Positions 1 through 7,607 of a stretch of 64,000 bases of DNA are shown piece after piece (position 1 is the first letter of the stretch; each line of letters begins with the position of its first letter). Below the pieces are notes generated by a model. It was given only the letters and a program-made list of their open reading frames with translations, did not search any database and was not told the origin of the DNA. Both the position numbers and the translations under genes were made by a program. The stretch is from Pelagimonas sp. (lineage in GTDB: Bacteria > Pseudomonadota > Alphaproteobacteria > Rhodobacterales > Rhodobacteraceae): NCBI GenBank assembly GCA_025210455.1, contig JAOARQ010000047.1, positions 180,896-244,895 on the forward strand, given 5' to 3'.

Positions 1-273
1 GACTGCGCCCCGATCACCGTGGTGAAATGCGGGGCCGACGGCGCGCAGCTGTTTCGCGGCCCCCAGACCATGCACGTGCCCGCCCCAAATGTGCCTGTGG
101 TGGACACAACCGGCGCAGGCGATGCCTTTAACGGCGGGTTCATTGATGCCTGGCTTGACGGGGTTGATGACAGACGCTGTCTGGAACGGGCGATTGCCTG
201 TGGATCATCGGTGGTGCAGGCCGCTGGGGGCACCGGCGCGTTGAAAAAATCCGCTGTGATTCCAGCCTGCTAA
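1..273 (+). CDS. PfkB-family sugar kinase, C-terminal fragment (start outside window)
   Basis: The frame is open to base 1, so only the last 90 residues of this ATP-dependent sugar kinase are visible. They carry the C-terminal PfkB signature DTTGAGDAFNGGF (visible residues 35-47). In this family its second Asp is the catalytic base and the GAGD turn forms the anion hole. The substrate cannot be read from this part. It lies beside amino-sugar genes that would make tagatose-6-phosphate and lack a dedicated kinase for it, so a tagatose-6-phosphate or fructose-type kinase is possible. A ribokinase- or ketodeoxygluconate-kinase-like role is equally possible. Confidence 0.88.
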   Translation, partial: DCAPITVVKCGADGAQLFRGPQTMHVPAPNVPVVDTTGAGDAFNGGFIDAWLDGVDDRRCLERAIACGSSVVQAAGGTGALKKSAVIPAC

Positions 274-367
274 GATCTGGTCTGGCCAGATTGGACTGAC
301 TGGCCCTAACCTAGCAGGCTCAGGCCTTTATCCTGAAGATGTATTGTACTGGCAGGGGATAAGGCGG

Positions 368-662
368 ATGCGCTGGGTTGTCATTTTCAAAGATAAACCG
401 GAAATGTTGCAGATCCGGGCCCGCAATGACCTGCGGGACGCGCATGTGGCCTATGCGCGCACATGCCGAGTTGCGCATCGGGGGCGGTCTAAAGCCGGAT
501 CCAGACCTCCCCTTTTGTGGCGCGCTTTGGGTGGTTGAGCTGGATCGCAAAGCGCAGGTTGAAGACCTGATCCAGCGCGACCCTTTTTATTGTCCTCAGT
601 ACCGAACCTATGAGATTTTCACGTGGGGTAAGATCCTTGAAGATCAAACCGCAGTGCTGTGA
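368..662 (+). pseudogene. YciI-like (DUF1330/YCII superfamily) protein, frameshifted
   Basis: Two overlapping frames together read as one YciI-like protein of about 97 residues. Frame one (ATG at 368, with AAGG at 361-364) gives MRWVVIFKDKPEM through HVAYAR. The frame used from about 459 continues as AHAELRIGGGLKPDPDLPF to a TGA at 660-662. The join falls in a GCGCGC tract at 455-460. Restoring two bases there would give the family pattern Y-x-R-A-H-x-E without a break. YciI-like proteins are small ferredoxin-like folds with a conserved His-Asp dyad, often of unknown substrate. This is either a recent inactivating deletion or a sequencing error. A second gene on the opposite strand is not supported. 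Confidence 0.6.
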
Positions 663-680
663 TTGTCTAGGCTGTCACGA

Positions 681-1400
681 TCACAGCAACGCTGCGGCCT
701 GATCATCCAGCAAGACAGTCACATCCGCGTGGCGTTGCAAAACCGATCCCGGAACGGTTTCAGTGATCGGGCCGTTGACCATTGCGGCCACGGCCCGTGC
801 TTTGCTGTCGCCGGTGGCCAGCAGCACAATCTGACGCGCCTTAAGGATTGTCGCGATCCCCATGGTCAGAGCACGTTCCGGAGGCAGGTCTCCATCATCG
901 AAAAAGCGTTTGTTGCTGTTACGTGTGCTATCCGCCAGATCAACGGCACGGGTGGTACTGTCAAAGGCGCTGTCCGGTTCGTTAAATCCGATATGCCCAT
1001 TTCCCCCCAGACCCAAAAGCTGCAGATCAATGGGCCCATGCTGGGTGATCAGCGTTTCGTAGCGTGACGCTTCAGCGTTGGGTTCTGCCATGCCATCGGG
1101 CAGATGGGTGCGGGTGCGGTCGATATCTGTTAGATCAAAAAGGTGTTGCGCCATATAGTGGTGATAGCTGCGCGGATGATCCGCAGGCAGCCCCAGATAT
1201 TCATCCAGATTAAAGCTGCGGATCTGCGCCAGCGACAGGCCCGTGCGGTGATGCCCTGCCAAAGCAGCATAGACAGGTTCCATGGTGCCGCCTGTGGCCA
1301 GCCCCAAAACCGCATTTGCTTTGCGCTGTACCACGCCAGCCACCAGATCCGCTGCAGCCTGTGCGGCGGTTGTGGCATCCGGCAAAACCGTCAGTTTCAT
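681..1400 (-). CDS. nagB: Glucosamine-6-phosphate deaminase
   Basis: Converts glucosamine-6-phosphate to fructose-6-phosphate and ammonia in the cytoplasm, the last step of GlcNAc use. The 239-residue protein is of the short NagB type. Visible marks are the sugar-phosphate loop ATGGTMEPVY (about 35-44), FNLDEYLGLP with the proton-transfer Asp (about 63-72), and GLGGNGHIGFNEP with the ring-opening His and Glu (about 131-143). The position of the E. coli NDGH Asp reads Asn here. I believe this is common in short NagB proteins, so activity is still expected. It is the last gene of the minus-strand operon and overlaps the ATPase gene by 4 bp. Confidence 0.93.
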   Translation of the reverse strand: MKLTVLPDATTAAQAAADLVAGVVQRKANAVLGLATGGTMEPVYAALAGHHRTGLSLAQIRSFNLDEYLGLPADHPRSYHHYMAQHLFDLTDIDRTRTHLPDGMAEPNAEASRYETLITQHGPIDLQLLGLGGNGHIGFNEPDSAFDSTTRAVDLADSTRNSNKRFFDDGDLPPERALTMGIATILKARQIVLLATGDSKARAVAAMVNGPITETVPGSVLQRHADVTVLLDDQAAALL

Positions 1401-2518
1401 GCAGCGCTGTCCGGCAGATGCATTTTGCTCAGGTCGATGCGGCGTGGCAGCGCCTTGCCCTGCGCGTCAAACAGATGCGCCTGCGCCCCTCCGAATCCCA
1501 GGGGCAGATCCTGCCCCAAGGCGATGGGCAAGGCCCCCGACACGACGGCGCTGATTTCGCCGCTGCCAGGCAGGGCGCCATAGACGACGGTCTGGTTGCC
1601 CAGACGTTCCACCACCTCTGGCACCATGGTCAGGGTTGCTTCACCGGCCCCAACCGACAGGTCGTCGGGGCGAATACCCAGTGTCATCGCCGCGCCAATC
1701 TCGGCCTGACCATCGACTGGCAGGGTCACATGGGTGCCATCAGGCAGGGTGACGGTCACACCTTCGGCGGCGACACCCGCACAGGTGACATCAATAAAGT
1801 TCATATTCGGGTTGCCGATAAACCCGGCCACGAATTTGTTGCAGGGCATATGGAACAGTTCCAGCGGCGAGCCGGTCTGTTCAATCACCCCATCGCGCAG
1901 CACCACGATCTTGGTGGCCATGGTCATGGCTTCGACCTGATCGTGGGTCACATAAATCATCGTATTACCCAGCTGCGTGTGCAGCCGCGACAGCTCTACC
2001 CGCATTTCCGCACGCAGCGCCGCATCCAGATTGGACAGCGGTTCATCAAACAGAAACACCTGCGGTTCACGCACAATGGCACGGCCAATTGCCACCCGCT
2101 GGCGCTGTCCGCCTGACAGTTCACCGGGCCGGTGTTTCAGGCGTTCTTCCAGCTTTAGGATCTTTGCCGCCTTATTCACCCGCTCTTCTACGTCGGCCTG
2201 TGGCATCCGGCTGACACGCAGGGGAAAGGCAATGTTTTCAAACACATTCATATGCGGATACAGCGCATAAGACTGGAACACCATGGATATGCCGCGCTTT
2301 ACCGGGGCCAGATCATTCACCACAACCCCGTCAATCGACACCGTCCCCGAGGTGATTTCCTCAAGCCCGGCAATCATCCGCAGGATGGTGGATTTACCAC
2401 AGCCCGAAGGGCCGACGAAAACGATGAAATCCCCTTCATCAATGGTCAGATTGGTTGGCTTGATCACCTGAGCCGTACCAAAGCTTTTGGTGACTGCGGA
2501 AAGTTCTAGTTGTCCCAT
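1397..2518 (-). CDS. Sugar ABC transporter ATP-binding protein (MalK/UgpC type)
   Basis: Energises the sugar importer encoded upstream. The 373-residue protein has the usual MalK layout. Walker A is GPSGCGKST, followed by the Q-loop (MVFQSYALYPHM), the signature LSGGQRQR, Walker B (VFLFDEPLSNLDA) and the switch His in VTHDQVEAM. A C-terminal TOBE/OB regulatory domain of about 130 residues follows. The ATG at 2518 is preferred over a TTG five codons earlier because MGQLELSAV matches the family start. It follows the binding-protein gene after a strong hairpin and overlaps nagB by 4 bp. One ATPase for two permeases is normal for this class. Confidence 0.93.
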   Translation of the reverse strand: MGQLELSAVTKSFGTAQVIKPTNLTIDEGDFIVFVGPSGCGKSTILRMIAGLEEITSGTVSIDGVVVNDLAPVKRGISMVFQSYALYPHMNVFENIAFPLRVSRMPQADVEERVNKAAKILKLEERLKHRPGELSGGQRQRVAIGRAIVREPQVFLFDEPLSNLDAALRAEMRVELSRLHTQLGNTMIYVTHDQVEAMTMATKIVVLRDGVIEQTGSPLELFHMPCNKFVAGFIGNPNMNFIDVTCAGVAAEGVTVTLPDGTHVTLPVDGQAEIGAAMTLGIRPDDLSVGAGEATLTMVPEVVERLGNQTVVYGALPGSGEISAVVSGALPIALGQDLPLGFGGAQAHLFDAQGKALPRRIDLSKMHLPDSAA

Positions 2519-2538
2519 GACGTACCCGTTCAAAGAAT

Positions 2539-2561
2539 GGGGCGGCGAAACGCGCCGCCCC
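2539..2561 (-). terminator. Intercistronic hairpin between binding-protein and ATPase genes
   Basis: A perfect 9-bp inverted repeat, GGGGCGGCG and CGCCGCCCC, with a 5-base loop lies between the binding-protein stop and the ATPase start. There is no T-run after it on the minus strand. It may therefore act as a partial terminator or as an RNA-stabilising stem that leaves the binding-protein message more abundant than the ATPase message. That is a common arrangement in sugar importers. Confidence 0.6.
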
Positions 2562-2570
2562 CAAGAGGGA

Positions 2571-3788
2571 TTATTCCCCGTTCAGCTCGCGCAGCTCAGC
2601 CGCGGCTTTGGCTGCGGCATCCGCCGGTGAAACTTCGCCCAGGATCACACCCTGAATGGCTTCGTTGATGGCATCCTGCATCGCGGCATATTCAAACATC
2701 AGCGGCTCGGGGCCACCTGTCGGGATCGACACGATGAAGGGTTCCCATGTTGGATCAGCTTTCACCAGTTCGTCAGTGTCATGTGTCTGACGGATTGGGG
2801 TCCAGCCACCTTTGATGTCGGCTTCGGATTGCTTTTCAACCGAGGTCAGATAGCGCACAAGGCTTTCCGCCGCCTCTTCGACGCCGGTGCCTTCAAAGAC
2901 AACCAGCGAGTCAGTGATCAGCAGGGTAGAATGGCCATCACCTGACGGACCTGCGGGGATCAGGTTGATGCCTGCGTTTTTCACATTGCCTAGACGGCCA
3001 CGGCCCCAGCCACCGGAGACGTACATTGCAATCTGGCCTTCCTGGAACAGCGGCTCCAGCTTGGCGCGGTCATAGGCGATTGGGCCTTCCTGCGCATAGG
3101 CTGCCACGTCTTTGAAGAATTGCAGGGTTTCGATGACTTCGGGGCTGTCAAAGACAACCTTGCCATTGTCATCCAGCACGGCGCCGCCGTTCGAATACAT
3201 CCAGTTCAGGAACTGGTGCATGGTGTTGTCAAAAGAGGCCGCCGCAATGCCCAGACCTTTGGCATCGGTGTTCTCGTCGATTGCCTTGGAGGCTGCCAGA
3301 ACATCGGCAAAGGTTTTCGGGCCTTCGGGCATATCAAGACCGGCCTGTTCGAACAGATCTTTGTTCCAGAACAGTGCCTTGGTCGAAAACGCGCGGGGCA
3401 GGCCCCAGATTTTGTCGTCGATGCGCACAGTGAGCAGCACACTTTCCGAATAGCTGGCCAGCTCTTCGTCGGTCAGGTTCATCGGGCGGATCAGTTCGCT
3501 GTCAGCCAGCTGCTTGAGCACGCGTGACCCCATATAGGACATGGCCACCGGGTTGCCGGCCGCTGCCAGCGTGATGGATTTTTCCTGACACTGGCCCCAT
3601 GGAATGAATTCCAGCGCCACTTTGTAATCCGGGTTTTCTGCTTCCCATTCTGCGATGTGCTTGGCCTGGGTTGTGACAAAGTCACTGTCCGAGCCACCAC
3701 AGTTGATGAATTTCAGTTCAGTCGCAGCCTGAGCGGCAGTGCCCAGAGCCAGAAGGGCGGTGGTCGCCAAAATATGTCTGAGTTTCAT
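2571..3788 (-). CDS. Sugar ABC transporter periplasmic substrate-binding protein
   Basis: Captures the sugar in the periplasm and delivers it to the two permeases below. The 405-residue protein starts with a Sec signal peptide (Lys-Arg, then a hydrophobic stretch ending AAQAA, cleavage near residue 21-22). It has the extracellular-solute-binding family 1 style, including VWGLPRAFSTKALFWNKDLF and a glycine-rich SGGWGRGRLG region. GGAGA precedes the ATG at about 7 bp. The neighbours (nagB, nagA, GH20, AgaS) point to GlcNAc or GalNAc, alone or in short oligomers. The ligand is an inference from context only. Confidence 0.9.
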   Translation of the reverse strand: MKLRHILATTALLALGTAAQAATELKFINCGGSDSDFVTTQAKHIAEWEAENPDYKVALEFIPWGQCQEKSITLAAAGNPVAMSYMGSRVLKQLADSELIRPMNLTDEELASYSESVLLTVRIDDKIWGLPRAFSTKALFWNKDLFEQAGLDMPEGPKTFADVLAASKAIDENTDAKGLGIAAASFDNTMHQFLNWMYSNGGAVLDDNGKVVFDSPEVIETLQFFKDVAAYAQEGPIAYDRAKLEPLFQEGQIAMYVSGGWGRGRLGNVKNAGINLIPAGPSGDGHSTLLITDSLVVFEGTGVEEAAESLVRYLTSVEKQSEADIKGGWTPIRQTHDTDELVKADPTWEPFIVSIPTGGPEPLMFEYAAMQDAINEAIQGVILGEVSPADAAAKAAAELRELNGE

Positions 3789-3814
3789 TTGATATTCTCC
3801 CTGTTTTCAGACGG

Positions 3815-4657
3815 TTATTCCTTCACCGCGCCTGCCGTCAGACCGGCCACGATGTAGCGTTGTAAAAAGATGTAGACCAATAACACCGGGGTAATCCCCA
3901 CCAGACTTGCGGCCATCAGTTCATTCCAGATGATGCGCTGGCGGCCAAAGAATTCGTACAGCCCCATAGGCAGCGGATGCAGGTCGCTGTTGGAATTGAA
4001 GATCAGCGCAAACAGGAACTGCTGGGCATAGGCGGCGATAAAGGTGGTGATCGCCACAACCATGATGCCCGGCAGCGCCACGGGCAGGATCACCCGCCGC
4101 AGCGTATAAAGCCGCCCGGCACCATCCACATGGGCGGCTTCTTCCAGTTCTTTTGGGATGCGCAAAAAGTAAGACCGCATGAGGAAAATCCCTGTGGGCA
4201 CTGAAAAGGCCGCGCCGGGCAGGATCATGGCGAAATAGCTGTTCAGCAGGCCAAGGCTCAGCATCACTTTGTACATGGGGATGATCAGCACGGCAGACCC
4301 CACCATATTGATCGCCAGAAACGCCCCCAGAAAGGCATCGCGCCCCTGATAGCGAAAGCGTGAAAAGGAATAGGCCGCCGGGATAATGCAGGACAGCGCC
4401 AGCGCCGTCACACAGCATGAGATAAAGAACGAGTTGAAGATATAGCGCCCAAGCCGCGGCACCGACTCCCACATGGTGATATAGGCTGAAAAGGACATGT
4501 CATCCGTGATAAAGCGATAAGGCACACGAAAGACCTGATCCAGCGGGCGCAGCGACACCACGAAGGCTTCGACAAAGGGGGCAAGGATAAAGGTCAGAAA
4601 GACCAGCATCCCCGCATAAAGCGCCAGCTTTTCATACCATTTGTACTTGTCGATCAT
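3815..4657 (-). CDS. Sugar ABC transporter permease (MalG type)
   Basis: Inner-membrane channel subunit of the importer. The 280-residue protein shows about six hydrophobic segments. It carries the cytoplasmic EAA loop, ELEEAAHVDGAGRLYTLRRV, at about residues 188-207, which couples to the ATPase. A long first periplasmic loop is typical of the second permease in MalFG pairs. It overlaps the preceding permease gene by 4 bp and is followed by the binding-protein gene after 26 bp. Confidence 0.92.
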   Translation of the reverse strand: MIDKYKWYEKLALYAGMLVFLTFILAPFVEAFVVSLRPLDQVFRVPYRFITDDMSFSAYITMWESVPRLGRYIFNSFFISCCVTALALSCIIPAAYSFSRFRYQGRDAFLGAFLAINMVGSAVLIIPMYKVMLSLGLLNSYFAMILPGAAFSVPTGIFLMRSYFLRIPKELEEAAHVDGAGRLYTLRRVILPVALPGIMVVAITTFIAAYAQQFLFALIFNSNSDLHPLPMGLYEFFGRQRIIWNELMAASLVGITPVLLVYIFLQRYIVAGLTAGAVKE

Positions 4658-5538
4658 GACTGGGCTCCGTTTCTACGGGTCAGGCGCACCAGCAGGGCCA
4701 CATAGACCGCCGCAAAGGCCGACAGGAACAGAAGGATCATCACCGAGCGCGCAGCCCCTTCCCCATAGCGGAACCGGGCCAGACCGGTTTTATAGGTGTC
4801 GATGATCATGGTGGTGGTTGATCCACGCGGGCCGCCTTCGGTCAGGATCCAGATGATTTCAAAGGAATTGAAGGTCCAGATCGCGGACAGCAGGGCCATT
4901 GTGGCGATCGACGGGGCAATCAGCGGCAGGGTCACGCGGCGAAAGCGGTACATGCGTGACGCGCCATCGGTCCAGGCGGCTTCGTACAGCTCTTTGGGAA
5001 TGGATTGCATCGCCGCCAGCAGATAAAGCGCCACCAGAGGCGTGCCGATCCACACATCGGTGACAATGGTCGCGATAAAAGCGCTATTGCCATAGGCGAG
5101 GAACTCAAACGGTCCATCCAGCAGGCCGATCCGCTGGCCAAGGCCGGAAATCATCCCGAACTGACCGTTGTACATCCACGACCACATGAAAACGCCGATG
5201 GCAATCGGCACGATCCAGGGCGGCATAACCAGCACGCGAAACAGCGCTCGCCCAGGGATCGCCGCGTTCAACAGCACCGCCCCCAGCGTGCCCATCAGCA
5301 GCTTGAGCGTCACACCAAAGAACATCCAGACAAAGGTGCGGATAATGGTTTCGCCAAAGTCATCTTCGAAGATTTCGATATAGTTTTTGAAACCGACGTA
5401 ATCGACTGACCGCCGCATCGACGCATTGGTAAAGGACAGCCGAAAGGTTTCCACCAGCGGCCAGGCCACGATGGTCAAAACCAAAGCCAGCGCCGGGATC
5501 AGCAGCAAATAGGGAAAAAGATCAACCTTACGATTCAT
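4654..5538 (-). CDS. Sugar ABC transporter permease (MalF type)
   Basis: First inner-membrane channel subunit of the same importer, 294 residues with about six membrane spans. Its EAA loop reads ELYEAAWTDGASRMYRFRRV. I place the start at the ATG at 5538 (MNRKVDLFPYLLL), which gives the short N-terminus usual for this family. An ATG at 5559 and a TTG at 5562 in the same frame are alternatives. The gene overlaps the dehydrogenase gene upstream by 11 bp, consistent with translational coupling. Confidence 0.9.
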   Translation of the reverse strand: MNRKVDLFPYLLLIPALALVLTIVAWPLVETFRLSFTNASMRRSVDYVGFKNYIEIFEDDFGETIIRTFVWMFFGVTLKLLMGTLGAVLLNAAIPGRALFRVLVMPPWIVPIAIGVFMWSWMYNGQFGMISGLGQRIGLLDGPFEFLAYGNSAFIATIVTDVWIGTPLVALYLLAAMQSIPKELYEAAWTDGASRMYRFRRVTLPLIAPSIATMALLSAIWTFNSFEIIWILTEGGPRGSTTTMIIDTYKTGLARFRYGEGAARSVMILLFLSAFAAVYVALLVRLTRRNGAQS

Positions 5539-6715
5539 CCTGACCCCCAAGCGCTGCATCAAAGGCTACCCAAGTATCACGCAGATCGACAATGCGGCGT
5601 TCTTCGCGCGCCTGATCCATGGCCAGCGCGGTAATGCCCGCCTCCAGCGCGTCTTTTACCGACAGCGGCAGATCAGGCATCTCGCCTCTGACATGGGCAA
5701 TAATATCGCGCGCCATTGCCGCGTCAGATCCATAGTGCCCCTCTTGCGTGCCGGGCCCGACCGATCCCGTATCGACAACGGTTTCGCTGGTATCAGACAG
5801 CGTGACCTTAAAGGTGTTGCGGATAAAATCCCCCTCGGCCATGCCATCGCGGCCGATCACTGCGAAACGGCGGAACTGATCCGGTACATTCAGATTGGTA
5901 TGAAAGCACAGGTTCGCGCCATTGGCATATTCCACCAGCGCGGTCTGATAGTCGATGATATCCCCAGCGCCAGAAAAGGCATCATTGATGCCGCCCCAGC
6001 GTGGATTATAGGGATACACAGGGCCACTGCGCGCAGGCACCGCCTTTTGATAATCCACATCATCCGCAGGGCGATGTTCAGGCAGGAACTTCTTGCGCCC
6101 TCCAAAGCTGGCCACCTGAACCGGGCGCGCGCCAACGGCGCCCTGGTACAGGTCGATATCGTGGCAGCATTTTTCCAGCATGAAACTGCCAGACATGGCG
6201 CTGTCACGCCGCCAGTCTCGCATGAAGAATGACCCGTGATAGGGCGCGATATGTTCGCTGGCCTCGATCGACATGATCTCGCCAATCTGCCCATCGGCCT
6301 GCGCCTTGCGCAGCGCGCGATAGAGCGGCGAATAGCGCAGCACCAGACCAACCATGATCCGTTTCATCCCATCATGCCGGGCCAGCAAACGCGCCAGTTG
6401 CAGACTTTCATCGACGGAAATCACAATCGGCTTTTCGGTAAAGATAAGGGGCGCATCCGATTGCAGGGCCTGTGTCAGGTGATCCAGATGCATATGGTTG
6501 GGTGAGCCAATCATCAGCATATCAAAGCGATGAGCAGCCAGCATCTCTTGGGGGGTGTCATAGCGGATCGGACTGTCGCCCAGCCCTTCCAGCACAAACA
6601 TCCGAGAGGCATCCGGATCTGCCACAGCGGTAAACTGCGCCTCAGGCGCGGCGGCTTTGAAATCACTGGCCAGTGACGCTATCCGTGCGCCCAGCCCAAT
6701 CACACCGATCTTCAT
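5528..6715 (-). CDS. Gfo/Idh/MocA-family NAD(P)-dependent dehydrogenase
   Basis: Likely oxidises or reduces a sugar or sugar derivative taken up by the neighbouring transporter. The 395-residue protein begins with a Rossmann fold (MKIGVIGLGARIASL). The family's EKP motif appears in FTEKPI at about residue 95. The catalytic-type HD pair lies in EKCCHDIDLY, inside the C-terminal alpha/beta domain. The substrate is unknown; members act on inositols, glucose or N-acetylated sugars. It overlaps cutC by 4 bp and the permease gene by 11 bp, so it is clearly in the transport operon. Confidence 0.88.
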   Translation of the reverse strand: MKIGVIGLGARIASLASDFKAAAPEAQFTAVADPDASRMFVLEGLGDSPIRYDTPQEMLAAHRFDMLMIGSPNHMHLDHLTQALQSDAPLIFTEKPIVISVDESLQLARLLARHDGMKRIMVGLVLRYSPLYRALRKAQADGQIGEIMSIEASEHIAPYHGSFFMRDWRRDSAMSGSFMLEKCCHDIDLYQGAVGARPVQVASFGGRKKFLPEHRPADDVDYQKAVPARSGPVYPYNPRWGGINDAFSGAGDIIDYQTALVEYANGANLCFHTNLNVPDQFRRFAVIGRDGMAEGDFIRNTFKVTLSDTSETVVDTGSVGPGTQEGHYGSDAAMARDIIAHVRGEMPDLPLSVKDALEAGITALAMDQAREERRIVDLRDTWVAFDAALGGQDES

Positions 6716-7431
6716 TCCCCAAACATCCCTGTTGCGGCCTGTTGCAAGGCCTTGATTTTGTCTGTTGTTGTATGGCGCGGCGGGGTGATCCCGATCCGCG
6801 CGATATCTTGCGGGCTTGCGACAGTTTCCGCGCAGGAAGCATGCAACGCATCCACACCCGCCCGCAGCAGCACTGCAGCGGTCTGGGGCGTCACCCCACC
6901 GCCTGCCATGATCTCAATCCGCCCTGCGGCCTGCCGCACCAGATCTGCAATCAGGGGGACGCCCTCTGCGGCGGCAGATTTCTGGCCGCTGGTCAGGATT
7001 CGGGTCACCCCCAGATCAATCGCCTGTTCCAGTGCTGCAATTGGATCGGGCACCAGATCAAACACCCGGTGCAGCGCGACCTGCATCCCGTCAGCGGCAT
7101 TCTTTAGCTGGCGCAAAGCCGACGTGTTCAAGGTGCTATCGGCCTGCGCCACACCAATTACAACACCATCAAAGCCCGCCGCGCGCATCTGCGCTATGTC
7201 ATGCAGGCAGGCCTGCAGATCACTGTCATCATAGATAAAGTCACCGGGCCGCGGACGGATCATGGCGTGGATCTCTGACCCAGCCCCTTGTGCCGCCTTG
7301 ATCACCCCTGCGGTGGGCGTCAGCCCGCCAAGTGCCAGAGCCGAGCAGAGCTCAATGCGATCCACGCGCATCTGCGCCGCAACATGCAGCGAAGCGATGC
7401 TATCCACGCAGATTTCGACTCTGACCGTCAT
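6712..7431 (-). CDS. cutC: CutC-family TIM-barrel protein
   Basis: First gene of the minus-strand operon. The 239-residue product matches the CutC family throughout: ICVDSIASLHVAAQ, RIELCSAL, the MIRPRPGDFIYDD strand at about 57-69, and the GGGVTPQTA turn. The family was named for copper tolerance in E. coli, but the biochemical role is unsettled. Its position upstream of a sugar dehydrogenase, importer and nagB suggests a sugar-related role, possibly as an isomerase or lyase. That is inference. The family assignment is firm and the function is not. Confidence 0.85.
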   Translation of the reverse strand: MTVRVEICVDSIASLHVAAQMRVDRIELCSALALGGLTPTAGVIKAAQGAGSEIHAMIRPRPGDFIYDDSDLQACLHDIAQMRAAGFDGVVIGVAQADSTLNTSALRQLKNAADGMQVALHRVFDLVPDPIAALEQAIDLGVTRILTSGQKSAAAEGVPLIADLVRQAAGRIEIMAGGGVTPQTAAVLLRAGVDALHASCAETVASPQDIARIGITPPRHTTTDKIKALQQAATGMFGE

Positions 7432-7444
7432 GGTGTATCTCCCT

Positions 7445-7481
7445 GCACACAGCTGCTGTGTGCGCTCACAGGTATGTGAGC
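7445..7481. promoter_or_regulatory. Two back-to-back inverted repeats upstream of cutC
   Basis: GCACACAG-CTG-CTGTGTGC (7445-7463) is followed directly by GCTCACA-GGTA-TGTGAGC (7464-7481). Both arm pairs are perfect. They lie 14-50 bp upstream of the cutC start, where a repressor would block the minus-strand operon or where they would form leader-RNA stems. The regulator is not known; the divergently transcribed chimeric regulator is the obvious candidate. Confidence 0.55.
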
Positions 7482-7521
7482 ATGAGTCTTAACGAACAAG
7501 CAAGGGTTTTCTTAGGTTAGC

Positions 7522-7562
7522 TAAAATGTTTTTCCAAACTTATTTGTTTGACAAACATTTTA
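7522..7562. promoter_or_regulatory. Nested palindrome and candidate promoter between cutC and the regulator gene
   Basis: Outer arms TAAAATGTTT (7522-7531) and AAACATTTTA (7553-7562) are perfectly complementary. Inside them CAAAC (7535-7539) and GTTTG (7546-7550) also pair. The AT-rich composition stands out from the GC-rich surroundings. TTGACA at 7548-7553 followed 17 bp later by AATGAT at 7571-7576 is a plausible promoter for the plus-strand genes. The palindrome would then be the operator of the regulator that follows. Confidence 0.55.
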
Positions 7563-7607
7563 CAGCCGGAAATGATGAAGGCCTGACAGGAAAGGACAAA
7601 GCCGCCC

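Noticed and set aside
275..291. ATCTGG/CCAGAT repeat as terminator of the PfkB gene
   Set aside because: Only 6 bp and no T-run; too weak to call.
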